From Acinetobacter tibetensis (GTDB lineage Bacteria; Pseudomonadota; Gammaproteobacteria; Pseudomonadales; Moraxellaceae): a stretch of DNA of 64,000 nucleotides. The position numbers and the translations under genes were made by a program. The notes below the pieces were generated by a model. It made no database searches, was not told the origin of the DNA, and saw nothing but the letters and a program-made list of their open reading frames with translations. The DNA is taken from positions 1,488,001 through 1,552,000 of the forward strand of contig NZ_CP098732.1 of the NCBI RefSeq assembly GCF_023824315.1, read 5' to 3'. Below are positions 35,858 through 46,300 of the stretch, in pieces (within the stretch, counting starts at the first letter, position 1; each line of letters begins with the position of its first letter).

Positions 35858-36658
35858 ATGATGCCTGACACCATTAACCATTTTAAGCAAAGATTAAAAA
35901 GCCAACAGCAAATCGGACTTTGGGTCGGTTTAGCCGATGCCTATGCAACCGAGATTGTTGCAAATGCGGGTTACGATTGGCTTTTAATTGATGGTGAACA
36001 TGCCCCTAGTGATTTAAGAACCACATTATTACAACTGCAAAGTATGGCTGCCTATTCTTCACAGGCTGTGGTACGTCCACCCGTTGGTAGTGTGCAACTA
36101 ATTAAGCAATTATTAGATATTGGGGCACAAACCTTATTAATTCCGATGGTGGAAACTGTTGAGCAGGCAGAGCTTATGGTAAAAGCCGTACGTTATCCAC
36201 CAGAAGGAATTCGCGGCGTAGGGGCAGCATTGGCTCGAGCAACGCGTTGGAACAGTATTCCTGATTATTATGCACACGCGCATGAACAAATTTGTTTGTT
36301 GATTCAAATTGAGTCAGTACAAGGCTTAAGTCATTTAGATGAAATTCTTAAAGTTGAAGGGATTGATGGCGTCTTTATTGGAGCAGTCGACTTATCTGCA
36401 ACGATGGGTTATCAAGGTGATCCAAACCATCCAGACGTGCAAAAAGCAGTCATTTCAGCAATACAGAAAATACGTGCAGCAGGAAAAGCCGCAGGGATTT
36501 TATCTACCACAGATGAAGTCACGCAGAAATACATCGAATTAGGAACAGAGTTTGTCGCTGTGGGTGTAGATACCAGTGTCTTGATGAATGGATTAAGAGC
36601 ATTGTTGGCGAAGTATAAAAAGGGCAGTGAGGAAAAGCGAGTAGGCGGTGGCTATTAA
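35858..36658 (+). CDS. HpaI/HpcH-type aldolase (2-keto-3-deoxy acid aldolase)
   Basis: 266-aa class II pyruvate aldolase. Motifs: GLWVGLADAYATEIVANAGYD (start of the barrel), LLIDGEHAP (Glu/His), the metal-binding Glu in IQIESVQGL, the metal Asp in VFIGAVDLSATMG and the Arg loop GIRGVGAALARATRW. In E. coli HpaI cleaves 4-hydroxy-2-oxo-heptanedioate; related enzymes act on 2-keto-3-deoxy sugars. No aromatic-degradation genes flank it, so the substrate is open. The 233-bp spacer before it carries no gene. Confidence 0.9.
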   Translation: MMPDTINHFKQRLKSQQQIGLWVGLADAYATEIVANAGYDWLLIDGEHAPSDLRTTLLQLQSMAAYSSQAVVRPPVGSVQLIKQLLDIGAQTLLIPMVETVEQAELMVKAVRYPPEGIRGVGAALARATRWNSIPDYYAHAHEQICLLIQIESVQGLSHLDEILKVEGIDGVFIGAVDLSATMGYQGDPNHPDVQKAVISAIQKIRAAGKAAGILSTTDEVTQKYIELGTEFVAVGVDTSVLMNGLRALLAKYKKGSEEKRVGGGY

Positions 36659-36722
36659 CCCTGAAGATGTATCGCAAAAATAGTGTTCAAGTAAGGCAAC
36701 GAAAAATAAGAGTTTTAAATAC

Positions 36723-37442
36723 TTAGTAGTTAAACGTACTTAATTTTAATATTAAGTCCTGTTGTTGGGGATCAATAACCAGAATTTGTGCTGAATCTTC
36801 TTTCCAATCACCGAGCACAATGCGCTTTTTACCCTCTTGTTCATGAATGGCAGCACGATGGGTATGCCCATGAATTAAGATATCCACATTTGCCAAAGCT
36901 TGAGTAACTGCTTGAGAATTGACATCCATCACTTCATAACTTTTAAACTGCTGAGCAGCATGACTTTTCTTTCGGAAGCCATTGGCTAGTTTGGTACGGA
37001 AACTGAGAGGGGTTTTTCGCAGGAAGCCAAGGACTAGAGGATTGCGAATGACTTTTTTAAAGCGTTGATAGCCGATGTCATCGGTACATAAGGCATCGCC
37101 ATGTTCAAGTCGGAACTTCAGTTGGTTAATCTCTAAGACATGGCTGTCTGGTAACAAAATACCCTGAAACTGATCGAGAAATTTTTGACCTAAGGCGAAA
37201 TCACGATTACCCACTTGGAAATAGACTTGATTACCTGCGGCATGAAAATGTTGTAAAGCCGTAACGATTTCATCTAACCATGGGGCGGTATAGTCATCAC
37301 CAATCCAAGCATTGAACCAATCCCCTAAAATATAGAGCTGGGTTTGCTGGTGTTGATATTCTTTGAGCAAGGCGAAAAACCCTCGAACAAGTCGAGGGTG
37401 ATCGGGTGACAAATGTAAATCTGATATAAACAGATAGGTCAC
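36723..37442 (-). CDS. lpxH: UDP-2,3-diacylglucosamine diphosphatase
   Basis: Peripheral membrane metallophosphoesterase of lipid A synthesis that releases UMP to give lipid X. It is 239 aa, as in E. coli LpxH. The calcineurin-like metal ligands are visible: SDLHLSPDHP, GDWFNAWIGDD, GNRDFALG, HGDALC and HGHTHR. It lies downstream of ppiB on the minus strand, as in E. coli (ppiB-lpxH). An intergenic palindromic element lies between the two. Confidence 0.95.
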   Translation of the reverse strand: MTYLFISDLHLSPDHPRLVRGFFALLKEYQHQQTQLYILGDWFNAWIGDDYTAPWLDEIVTALQHFHAAGNQVYFQVGNRDFALGQKFLDQFQGILLPDSHVLEINQLKFRLEHGDALCTDDIGYQRFKKVIRNPLVLGFLRKTPLSFRTKLANGFRKKSHAAQQFKSYEVMDVNSQAVTQALANVDILIHGHTHRAAIHEQEGKKRIVLGDWKEDSAQILVIDPQQQDLILKLSTFNY

Positions 37443-37459
37443 GCTTTTATCCTTTAAAT

Positions 37460-37526
37460 AATCCCTCCTAACCTCCCTTTACTAAGGGAGGAAGTCCCTC
37501 TTTTTTAAAGAGGGATTTAGGGAGAT
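37460..37526. repeat. Double-hairpin intergenic repeat between lpxH and ppiB
   Basis: Two adjacent stems, CCTCCCTT-tact-AAGGGAGG (37472-37491) and TCCCTCTTT-ttt-AAAGAGGGA (37495-37515), flanked by imperfect ATCCCTCC / TTAGGGAGA arms. The composition and two-stem design resemble the element at 13754-13837, pointing to a dispersed repeat. It could also weaken transcription from ppiB into lpxH. Confidence 0.65.
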
Positions 37527-37529
37527 TAA

Positions 37530-38039
37530 TTACTCAGAAATGATTTTTGCAGATTCAATTACAACGTTTTCTAAAGGAACGTCAGCGTGGTAACCACGGT
37601 TACCTGTACGTACGCTTTTGATTGCGTCTACAATATCTAAACCTTCAGTAACTTTACCAAATACTGCATAGCCCCAACCTTGTGCTGTTTTACCAGTGTG
37701 GTTAAGGAAAGAGTTGTTTTTCACGTTAATGAAGAATTGAGCAGATGCAGAGTGAGGTGCTTGAGTACGTGCCATTGCAATCGTACCAGCATCATTGCTC
37801 AAACCATTGTCAGCTTCGTTCTCAATTGAGTCACGCGTTGCTTTTTCTTTGAAGTTTTCGTCCATGCCACCACCTTGGATCATGAAACCATCAATCACAC
37901 GGTGGAAAATTACGCCGTCATAGAAACCGTCACGAACATATTCTAAAAAGTTAGCAACTGTTTTAGGTGCTTTTTCAGCGTTAAGCTCTAGAACAATACG
38001 ACCTTTATTGGTGTTTAATTCGACTTGAGGAAAACTCAT
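37530..38039 (-). CDS. ppiB: Cyclophilin-type peptidyl-prolyl isomerase
   Basis: 169-aa single cyclophilin domain without a signal peptide, so the cytosolic PpiB type. It catalyses cis-trans isomerisation at proline. Motifs: [16 protein letters not shown] (catalytic Arg), [22 protein letters not shown] and [12 protein letters not shown]. It probably shares a transcript with lpxH downstream, and is divergent from glnS with a 167-bp spacer. Confidence 0.95.
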   Translation of the reverse strand: MSFPQVELNTNKGRIVLELNAEKAPKTVANFLEYVRDGFYDGVIFHRVIDGFMIQGGGMDENFKEKATRDSIENEADNGLSNDAGTIAMARTQAPHSASAQFFINVKNNSFLNHTGKTAQGWGYAVFGKVTEGLDIVDAIKSVRTGNRGYHADVPLENVVIESAKIISE

Positions 38040-38206
38040 TGTGTAATCTCCTTAACATGGACATAAAAGCCATGGGTTTTTGGTTGAGAGAAGCATAAGC
38101 AAACTGTAAACTACAAGGCAAGTAAAAACGTACATTTCTTTGTTAAAAATACTGAAATTGCGTTTAAAATATCCTGTTTTTTATTTTTAGAAGTGATCTA
38201 TCTACT

Positions 38207-39931
38207 ATGAAGCCAAATGATGTTGTTGCATCTCTGCCAAATAACCCGACACCAAGTAATCATGCCTCTGTCGATGCTGCGCAGCAAGAACAACAGCCTG
38301 GCTTGGATTTTGTACGTCAGGTCATTACTGACGATTTATCATCTGGGCGTACACAAACCGTTGTAACGCGTTTCCCGCCAGAGCCGAATGGTTATTTACA
38401 TATTGGTCATGTAAAAGCGATTTGCCTAAACTTTGGTATCGCACAAGAATTTGATGGTTATTGTAATCTTCGTTTTGATGATACGAACCCTGATGCCGAA
38501 GAACAAGAATATGTTGATGGTATTGCCAACGATGTAAAATGGTTAGGTTTTGAATGGAAAGATGAACCACGTTATGCGTCGGGTTATTTTGATCAGTTAT
38601 ATGCATGGGCGGTGCAATTGATTGAACAAGGTGATGCTTATGTGGATTTGCAATCGCCAGAAGAAATTAAATTAAATCGTGGCAGCTTTGTTGAACCGGG
38701 TAAAAACTCTCCTTACCGTGATGCTACTGTTGCAGAGAACCTTGAGCGTTTTGAAAAAATGCGTAATGGTGAAACGAAAGAAGGTGAAGCGGTTTTACGT
38801 GCCAAAATTGACATGACATCTCCGAATGTTCATATGCGTGATCCAATTCTTTACCGTGTTTTGCATTCTGAGCACCATCAAACGGGTGACAAATGGAAAA
38901 TGTATCCAATGTATGACTATGCTCATCCATTGTCTGATGCAATTGAAGGCATTACGCACTCTTTATGTACATTGGAATTCCAAGATCACCGTCCATTCTA
39001 TGACTGGGTGATTGAGAAAGTTCACTCAGCCGCAGTTCCACGTCAGTACGAATCTAGCCGTTTAAACATTGATTACACCATTACTTCAAAACGTAAATTA
39101 CGTAAATTGGTTGAAGGTGGTTATGTCAATGGATGGGACGATCCACGTATGCCAACAGTTGTCGGTATGCGCCGTCGTGGTTTCACACCTGAAGGCTTGC
39201 GTGATTTCTGTAAGCGTGTAGGTGTGACTAAGACCGATGGTATTGTAGATGTTGCAATGCTTGAGTTCTGTATCCGTCAATCGCTTGAAAATGCGGCTGG
39301 TCGTGGTATGGCAGTCTTGAATCCACTAAAAGTCACTTTAACGAATTTACCTGAAGCTTTGGACTTGGTGCATGCACGTCATCCAAATGTCGATATGGGT
39401 GAGCGTGTTATTCCACTTACTTCAGAAATTTACATTGACCGTAAAGATTTTGAAGAAATTCCACCGAAAGGCTTCAAACGTTTAGTGCCTGAGGGTGAAG
39501 TACGTTTACGTCATGCTTATGTGATCAAGTGTGACGAAGTGGTTAAGGATGAAAATGGTGAAGTAGTTGAACTGAAATGTTCAATTGATCCTGAAACTTT
39601 AGGCAAAAATCCTGAAGGTCGTAAAGTGAAAGGCGTTATTCACTGGGTATCTGCAAGCAAAGGTGTTCCTGCTGAAGTGCGTATTTATGACCGTTTATTC
39701 ACTGAATCTGCACCTGACGCAACCGATGATTTCTTGGCGAATCTAAACCCAGAATCATTACAAGTTGTACAAGCAGTCATTGAGCCTGCATTGGCACAAG
39801 CAGAGCCTGAACAACGTTTCCAATTTGAACGTGAAGGTTATTTTGTGGCAGATCGTTATGACCATACAGCAGAAAAGCCTGTGTTTAACCGTATCTTAGA
39901 TTTAAAAGACAGTTTTAAACCAGGCAAATAA
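38207..39931 (+). CDS. glnS: Glutaminyl-tRNA synthetase
   Basis: Class I synthetase that charges tRNA-Gln. It is 574 aa, about 20 longer than E. coli GlnS; the excess is an N-terminal leader (Ala/Asn/Gln-rich, residues 1-28). The HIGH motif is in [17 protein letters not shown], the KMSKS equivalent in [11 protein letters not shown], and the Gln/AMP pocket in [16 protein letters not shown]. The C-terminal anticodon-binding beta-barrels are complete. A good terminator follows. Confidence 0.97.
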   Translation: MKPNDVVASLPNNPTPSNHASVDAAQQEQQPGLDFVRQVITDDLSSGRTQTVVTRFPPEPNGYLHIGHVKAICLNFGIAQEFDGYCNLRFDDTNPDAEEQEYVDGIANDVKWLGFEWKDEPRYASGYFDQLYAWAVQLIEQGDAYVDLQSPEEIKLNRGSFVEPGKNSPYRDATVAENLERFEKMRNGETKEGEAVLRAKIDMTSPNVHMRDPILYRVLHSEHHQTGDKWKMYPMYDYAHPLSDAIEGITHSLCTLEFQDHRPFYDWVIEKVHSAAVPRQYESSRLNIDYTITSKRKLRKLVEGGYVNGWDDPRMPTVVGMRRRGFTPEGLRDFCKRVGVTKTDGIVDVAMLEFCIRQSLENAAGRGMAVLNPLKVTLTNLPEALDLVHARHPNVDMGERVIPLTSEIYIDRKDFEEIPPKGFKRLVPEGEVRLRHAYVIKCDEVVKDENGEVVELKCSIDPETLGKNPEGRKVKGVIHWVSASKGVPAEVRIYDRLFTESAPDATDDFLANLNPESLQVVQAVIEPALAQAEPEQRFQFEREGYFVADRYDHTAEKPVFNRILDLKDSFKPGK

Positions 39932-39948
39932 AACCTGATTTGAAATAT

Positions 39949-39983
39949 AAAAGCCCCTGAACTGCGAGTTGAGGGGCTTTTTT
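39949..39983 (+). terminator. Terminator after glnS
   Basis: AAAAGCCCCTGA-actgcgag-TTGAGGGGCTTTTTT. Confidence 0.9.
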
Positions 39984-40074
39984 AATGTCTATTGCTTTTT
40001 GAAATAGAGATTGAGAGTGGATTAAATTATGATGAATAGCTTGAAACTAGAAAATGGTATTTTTAAGCATCAAC

Positions 40075-40611
40075 TTAACGATTTTTATGTTCCTGATCTT
40101 TAAGGAACAAATAGGTTTGTCTCTGCATTTTCGCTTTATCACGCAGCTTCTTTTTAATGTAAAGCGCAAGTGCAAAACAAGTTGTAGTAAGGGTCAGTAG
40201 CATGCTGTTCATATAACTCATAATTGAACTGACATAACCAATCGTAGTTAATCTGTTCATCATGCGAACCACTTGAGGGCTGCTTTCTACCCCAGTAATT
40301 GCCCAAGTACAAAGATGTTCACAATTGTTCATAATCAGGTGATAGTGGTTTTCTTTCATACGTGAGCGCATACGGCGCACGACGTTGCGACCTGAATATT
40401 TAGGTTGTTGGTATTGGACGACATCAATTTTTTTACCATGACAGAATTCTGCTAGAGTGGTAATTTCAATCGGTCTTTTTTTATAGAAGTGGGCAAAACC
40501 TGAATAATGGATAACACGTCCACGCCCAATATAAATCCCATGATGAGAGTAGGCGAAGTGTTTTACCACCAAATGTGCCCCAATAGGAAACGGTTTTTTC
40601 TGTTGATGCAT
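40075..40611 (-). CDS. LRAT-domain (NlpC/P60-like) membrane protein
   Basis: 178-aa protein with a lecithin:retinol acyltransferase-like fold. The circularly permuted NlpC/P60 signature is present: first His in FAYSHHGIYIGRG, second His in VIHYSGFAHF, and catalytic Cys in NNCEHLCTWA (about residue 97). A predicted membrane segment follows (about 125-153), and the tail is basic. LRAT-like enzymes form thioester acyl intermediates and act as acyltransferases or phospholipases; bacterial members are mostly uncharacterised. It is divergent from a phosphodiester-glycosidase-like gene (126-bp spacer). Confidence 0.82.
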   Translation of the reverse strand: MHQQKKPFPIGAHLVVKHFAYSHHGIYIGRGRVIHYSGFAHFYKKRPIEITTLAEFCHGKKIDVVQYQQPKYSGRNVVRRMRSRMKENHYHLIMNNCEHLCTWAITGVESSPQVVRMMNRLTTIGYVSSIMSYMNSMLLTLTTTCFALALYIKKKLRDKAKMQRQTYLFLKDQEHKNR

Positions 40612-40749
40612 TGCTACACTAAACGAATAAACTACGGCTGTATATTAGCATGTAGTTTACTTGGAATGATGGAGATAGGTGAATAGTTGAATATGAATGC
40701 TACAAAAAGCAATAAAATAAAAATAAGCGGCTAAAGAGTGTTTGATGGT

Positions 40750-41508
40750 ATGTATACAAAATTCAGGCAAAGGATTCAGCTTGTGTTCATACTCCTATTC
40801 AGTTTGTTATCGGTAGAATCTGAGGCACAAGTTAAAAGTTATACGCGTGAATATAATGATCTCAATTTTACAGTGGTCGAAGTGCATGATCTGGCAAAGC
40901 TACGTTTATTTTTAAATCAACAGGAGCGTAAAACTCCCATTAATTATTTCACCAATATACCAATGCAACTAGCACCATGTGAGGGCATGCTATTTGCAAT
41001 GAATGCAGGTATGTTTCATTCGAATTTCAATCCTGTTGGTTTATACCTTGAAAAAAGGCAGGCGCAATATCCATTGAATCTGCATCGAGGTTGGGGAAAT
41101 TTTTATTTAAAGCCAAACGGTGTTCTGGCATGGAACAGTAAACAGGCGATCATTTTAAGTAGTTCGCAATATACCAAGAAGAAATTCAACGCTGATTATG
41201 CGACGCAGTCTGGACCGATGTTGGTGCTTAATCGACGAATCAATCCAATTTTCATGGCAGAAAGCACATCCTTTAAAATACGTAACGCCGTGGGGATAAA
41301 AGATCAAGTATTGTATTTTGTACTGACTGAGCAAGCTGTGAATTTTTATACTTTGGCGAGTTTTATGCAAAACGAGCTCAAGTTAGAGCAAGCTTTATAT
41401 TTAGATGGCTCAATTTCAGCGATATATCTGGCTGAGAAGGATATCAATACTCAGAGTAGTCCGTTTGGGCCGATGCTGGCCTATATTGAAGATCAATCTT
41501 GTAACTAG
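40750..41508 (+). CDS. Secreted phosphodiester glycosidase-family (NAGPA-like) protein
   Basis: About 252 aa, with an N-terminal signal peptide (hydrophobic core LVFILLFSLLS, likely cut near SEAQ), so periplasmic. The rest matches the phosphodiester glycosidase domain family (PF09992): FAMNAGMFHSNFNPVGLYLE, YATQSGPMLVLN and LYLDGSISAIYL. Eukaryotic homologues uncover mannose-6-phosphate; bacterial ones act on exopolysaccharide or wall phosphodiesters. An in-frame GTG at 40738 is an alternative start. A terminator follows. Substrate unknown. Confidence 0.82.
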   Translation: MYTKFRQRIQLVFILLFSLLSVESEAQVKSYTREYNDLNFTVVEVHDLAKLRLFLNQQERKTPINYFTNIPMQLAPCEGMLFAMNAGMFHSNFNPVGLYLEKRQAQYPLNLHRGWGNFYLKPNGVLAWNSKQAIILSSSQYTKKKFNADYATQSGPMLVLNRRINPIFMAESTSFKIRNAVGIKDQVLYFVLTEQAVNFYTLASFMQNELKLEQALYLDGSISAIYLAEKDINTQSSPFGPMLAYIEDQSCN

Positions 41509-41528
41509 AAAATTTTGAAGTTGAAAAT

Positions 41529-41558
41529 AAAAAAGCATTGGTTTAACCAATGCTTTTT
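41529..41558 (+). terminator. Terminator after the NAGPA-like gene
   Basis: AAAAAGCATTGG-tttaa-CCAATGCTTTTT; convergent, so it may also serve the minus-strand gene at 41575. Confidence 0.9.
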
Positions 41559-41574
41559 AATGACGAAATCGGCA

Positions 41575-41802
41575 TCACTGTAATGGTGAACGGGTGATTT
41601 CGTTTAGCTCTTTGCGGCTATAACCTCGAGAGGCTAAAACACGTTTTATGCCAATGATGACATCATCATCTGTGGCTTGAGCAAGAGCCTTTAACAGTTG
41701 TTCATCTGTTTTGCATGAGCAATCATTTTCGACACACGCGATTTGATTTTTATGCTCATTCAACTGCTGCGGTGCAGCAAACAATTTTTGCCAAAAACTC
41801 AT
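41575..41802 (-). CDS. Small conserved-looking hypothetical protein with a Cys cluster
   Basis: 75 aa from the ATG at 41802, which has GAAGG just upstream; longer in-frame starts exist but without ribosome sites. The N-terminus SFWQKLFAAPQQL is amphipathic, followed by a cysteine cluster CVENDCSC and a helical C-terminus (ALAQATDDDVIIGIKRVLASRGYSRKEL). I do not recognise a family. The Cys cluster could bind a metal. Coding is likely from codon regularity and the ribosome site. Confidence 0.65.
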   Translation of the reverse strand: MSFWQKLFAAPQQLNEHKNQIACVENDCSCKTDEQLLKALAQATDDDVIIGIKRVLASRGYSRKELNEITRSPLQ

Positions 41803-41981
41803 AGAGCCTTCATTCATGAATAACATAGAACGAAATATAGCCAATTTTATGAATAATGCAAGATGGTCTAAGTGATAAAAGCAGCAGTTGAACACGCAAA
41901 ATTTCAATCATAATGGCAAGATTTAACGGTTTTATGACAGGTCTAAATATATGGTGAAATTAACTACTTTATTTCAAATAA

Positions 41982-42019
41982 AAATCCTCAAGTTATTGTT
42001 TTAAATGACTTGAGGATTT
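41982..42019 (-). terminator. Terminator after trmA
   Basis: AAATCCTCAAGT...ACTTGAGGATTT, a 12-bp stem. It lies 24 bp after the trmA stop in the minus direction. The spacer 41803-41981 holds no clear gene. Confidence 0.75.
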
Positions 42020-42041
42020 GATGTTTTAGTAAAATTAATTT

Positions 42042-43124
42042 TTACAATTTTTCTAGTAACACACCTGATTCTACATGATGTGTATAAGGGAATTGGTCAA
42101 ACAAGGCAAATTGAGTCACTTTGTGGGTTTGAGTCAGTTGCTTTAAATTGTCATGTAAAGTGTCTGGGTTGCATGAAATATAGATAATTCGCTCAAAGCG
42201 CTGTAATAATTTGAGCGTTTCATCATCAATACCTGCACGTGGTGGATCCACAAACACCGTATCAAAATCATAACTGCTAATATCAATTTGTGCTTCTTGT
42301 AAGCGTCTAAATTCACGTTCGCCATTGTAGGCTTGGGTAAACTCTTCAGCAGAAAGTCGCGCTACTTGAATGTTATCAATGTTATTTTGTTCAATATTCC
42401 ATTGGGCTGCATATACCGATGATTTTGCCAATTCAGTTGCTAAAACACGGTTAAAATGCGTTGAAAGCGGTAGGGTGAAGTTCCCATTACCACAATACAG
42501 TTCTAATAAGTCTTTTGCAGATTCTTTTGCTGCATTACACGCCCATTCCAACATCTTTTGGCAGACTTGAGCATTGGGTTGAGTAAAGCTGCTTTCGATT
42601 TGTTTGTACTGATATTTACACTCGGAAACTTGTAGTTCCTCGACCACAAATTCATCAGAAAGCACAACCTTTTGACCACGACTACGACCAATAATTTTAA
42701 TCTTAAGTTTTTCTGCAAGCTGTTTGGCTAGTGCTTGCCATTGTTCATCGAGCGGGCAGCGATAAATCAGTGAAACAAGCATTTCACCTTTTAAAGTTGC
42801 TAAAAAATGAACTTCAAATAGTCGTTTTGATAATGCATCGTGACTTTTTAGTTCAGCCAAAAGTACAGGCATCAGTTGATTAATACTGGCATCAGCAATT
42901 GGGAATTCATCAATACGAAGGACTTGTTTTTGTTGTTGTTCGTCGCGCTCAAACATGGCATAGAACATATCTTCATCTGTATGCCAAATACGAAATTCTG
43001 CGCGCATACGAAAATGTTGCTCTGGTGATGCAAATACAGCAAGTGAAGGAGGATTGAATTCGGCAAATTGTGCAGAAATACGTTCAACTTTGGCATCAAG
43101 TTGTTGCTGATAAGATGAAGTCAT
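42042..43124 (-). CDS. trmA: tRNA (uracil-5-)-methyltransferase
   Basis: SAM-dependent enzyme that makes m5U54 in the T loop of tRNAs (and of tmRNA). It is 360 aa, close to E. coli TrmA (366). Motifs: SAM-binding [15 protein letters not shown], the catalytic Cys in [20 protein letters not shown] (FVDPPRAGI) and the C-terminal general base Glu in [11 protein letters not shown]. No iron-sulfur Cys set as in RlmC/RlmD, confirming TrmA. Monocistronic. Confidence 0.96.
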   Translation of the reverse strand: MTSSYQQQLDAKVERISAQFAEFNPPSLAVFASPEQHFRMRAEFRIWHTDEDMFYAMFERDEQQQKQVLRIDEFPIADASINQLMPVLLAELKSHDALSKRLFEVHFLATLKGEMLVSLIYRCPLDEQWQALAKQLAEKLKIKIIGRSRGQKVVLSDEFVVEELQVSECKYQYKQIESSFTQPNAQVCQKMLEWACNAAKESAKDLLELYCGNGNFTLPLSTHFNRVLATELAKSSVYAAQWNIEQNNIDNIQVARLSAEEFTQAYNGEREFRRLQEAQIDISSYDFDTVFVDPPRAGIDDETLKLLQRFERIIYISCNPDTLHDNLKQLTQTHKVTQFALFDQFPYTHHVESGVLLEKL

Positions 43125-43279
43125 ATGCAGTCAAAAATTATAAAACGTAGAAAACAGGGATGGTAACAAAGTTTACTGAAGAAGACTAAGCGAATTCGGC
43201 AACTTCGAATGAAAATCTAAAGAACTGGGGAACAGTTAGATGAATATGGAGAAAATATGCTTTTCTCAAATAAAAAGAA

Positions 43280-43309
43280 ACCAAGCCATTAGACCAGTAA
43301 TGGCTTGGT
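43280..43309 (-). terminator. Terminator after putA
   Basis: ACCAAGCCATT-agaccagt-AATGGCTTGGT, 38 bp after the putA stop in the minus direction; the T run is short. Confidence 0.65.
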
Positions 43310-43346
43310 AAGGGAAAGATACCCCTTTAACAGGATGCTTTAAACC

Positions 43347-46300
43347 TTAGTTCAAGGTCATTAAGCTTGCATTACCACCCGCAGCAGCAGTGTTAATACT
43401 AATCGCACGTTCAATCACAAGACGTTCAACTGGAATGTTTTGTTCCGCAGGCTGTAAATGGGTAATCCCCACAATAGCACCTGAACGTTGAGCGATGGTT
43501 GCTTGTAACTCAAGTACTTGAGTTGTTGTGCCATGGTGTAGAACTGCATCAAAATCACCCGTTGCAATGCTTTGGATCACTTTGAATTGTTGTGCTACCG
43601 CTTTAGGCATAGAAGACAGATGTTTCAATGCAAATACATTGTCTGCAAGTACAGCAGCTTGGCTACCGACTGCAAAAATTGCATTTAATTGAACCAATTG
43701 GTCTTGTTCTTGCTCTGCAAGAGACAATACACAGTGACGTGCAACAATTGTATATTGGTTACTTTCACCTGTAGGGCCATTTAATTCATACACTTGACCA
43801 GATGCAAGCGCAGGTACTTCAGGCAATTTCACTTGTGGGAATTGCTGTTTCACCCATGCGCTAAACTGTTCATACACTTCATTTTTTGGAGCAGGCTGTA
43901 ATACTTTGCCTACTGCAAAAGGTGTACTTAACTGTTTTGCACTGCATTCTTGCATTAAACGGTACAAGTAAAGTGGACCACCCGCTTTAGGACCAGTACC
44001 AGACAGGCCTTCACCACCGAAAGGTTGTACGCCAACAACAGCACCAACGATGTTGCGGTTAATATACAAGTTACCCACTTCAGAAGTGCTAATCACAGTG
44101 TTGATGGTTTCATCAATACGTGTATGTAGACCCATAGTTAAGCCGTAGCCTTTCGCATTGATTTGATCGACTACAGCTTTCACATTACCTTGTGGGTAAC
44201 GGATTACGTGTAATACTGGACCAAAGACTTCGCGCTCAAGGTCGTTTAAGTTTGGCAATTCAATCAACGTAGGTGGAATGAATGTACCTTGAGTCAGGCT
44301 CGCATCAGCATTGTCGTTATGCATGAACTGATGAACCGCATAACCTTTACCACGCATTTTTTGAATGTGGTTTTGGATATTGGTTTGTGCTTCGGCATCA
44401 ATGACTGGACCAATATCAGTTTTTAACAATGCAGGATTACCTACAGTTAACTGTTTCATGGCGCCTTTCAGCATGCGAATTACACTTTCAGCATTGTCTT
44501 CTTGTACGCATAAAATACGTAATGCAGAACAACGTTGACCAGCACTGTCATAAGCCGAGTTCACAACATCTAAAATAACTTGTTCAGTTAATGCTGATGA
44601 ATCCACGATCATGGCATTTTGACCACCTGTTTCCGCAATTAACGGAATCGGTTGACCATTTGTACCTAAGCGTTTCGCAACAGTTTTCTGAAGGATTTTC
44701 GCAACTTCAGTAGAACCTGTGAACATAATGCCTTGAATACGTGGGTCAGCACTGAGTTGTGCACCAACAGTTTCACCGCGGCCAGGAATTAACTGTACAA
44801 CCGCTTCTGGTACACCTGCTTCCCAAAGCATTTGAATGGCTAAAGATGCAATAAGCGGCGTCTGTTCAGCTGGTTTTGCAATAACCGTATTACCTGCAAC
44901 AAGTGCAGCAGAAATTTGACCACTGAAGATTGCCAATGGGAAGTTCCATGGGCTAATACACAATACTGTGCCTAATGACTCAATTTGCGCATTTGTAGCC
45001 AAGTTTGTGCATTGTGCAGCGTAGTAACGTAAGAAATCTACCGCTTCACGTACTTCCGCAATCGCATTGGCATAAGTCTTACCACTTTCGCGGCATAACA
45101 ACACCATCAGCTCTTGGATACGGCTTTCCATAATGTCGGCAGCACGGTTTAAACATGCAGCACGTTCATTTTTCGGTGTATTGACCCAAGCAGCTTGTGC
45201 ATTCGCAGCATTTGTCAGCGCAAGATTCACATGTTCAGCAGAAGCTTCTTTTACGCTACCAACTTTGTCTGTATGGACAGCAGGGTTGATTACAGCAACT
45301 TCAGCAGACGCAGCAATTTCAGCTAAACTAGGACCCATTGATTGAGCAGCCCATTGCTGAGACATTAAGTTTTGAACTGTCGTGTCTAAACTCAATAATT
45401 CGCTGTCATTCGCTAAATCTACGCCAGAAGAGTTGTGACGCAATGCACCATATAAATTCTTTGGTAATGGAATAGCAGGATGTTTTAAGCCAACCGCTTG
45501 TTCTTGTTTCGCAGCAGTTAAGATTGCTTCGCGTGGATTTTCGATCAAGTCTTGAATCTTCAAGCTCTTATCCGCAATACGGTTTACGAAAGATGTGTTA
45601 GCACCATTTTCAAGTAAACGACGTACTAAGTAAGCCAATAGAGTTTCATGCGTACCCACTGGTGCGTAAATACGGCAAGGAACGTTTAATTTCTTTTCAG
45701 ATTTTGGACCAACGACTTGCTCGTATAAAGGTTCACCCATGCCGTGTAAGCATTGGAATTCGTATTGACCGACATAATATTGTTCAGGTTTTGCCAATTC
45801 GTAAATGGTGGCAACAGTTTGAGCATTATGCGTTGCAAATTGTGGGTAAATTTGCTCTGGTGCAGCCAATAATTTTCGTGCACATGCGATATACGACAAG
45901 TCTGTATGTACTTTACGCGTAAATACAGGGTAATCCGTCATACCTTCAATTTGCGCTTTCTTGATTTCGCTGTCCCAATAAGCACCTTTCACCAAACGGA
46001 TCATCAGACGCTTGTTGCTACGCTTAGCAAGATCAACCACATAGTCTACAACGTAGAAGCAACGTTTTTGGTACGCTTGAATAACAAAGCCGATACCTTT
46101 CCAATCCGCCAGTTCTGGTTCGAAGCAAAGACGCTCTAATAGTTCAAGAGAAAGCTCTAAACGCTCAGACTCTTCAGCATCAATGTTTAAACCAATATTG
46201 TAGTTTTTCGCTAAACGAGCCAATTCCAAAACTTTGCTATAAAGTTCGTTATGTACACGTTCAGTCTGTGAACGTTGGTAACGTGGGTGTAAAGCAGAAA

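Noticed and set aside
45133..45345. Plus-strand Ala-rich frame inside putA
   Set aside because: It is antisense to the PutA linker and mirrors its Ala codons; no ribosome site.
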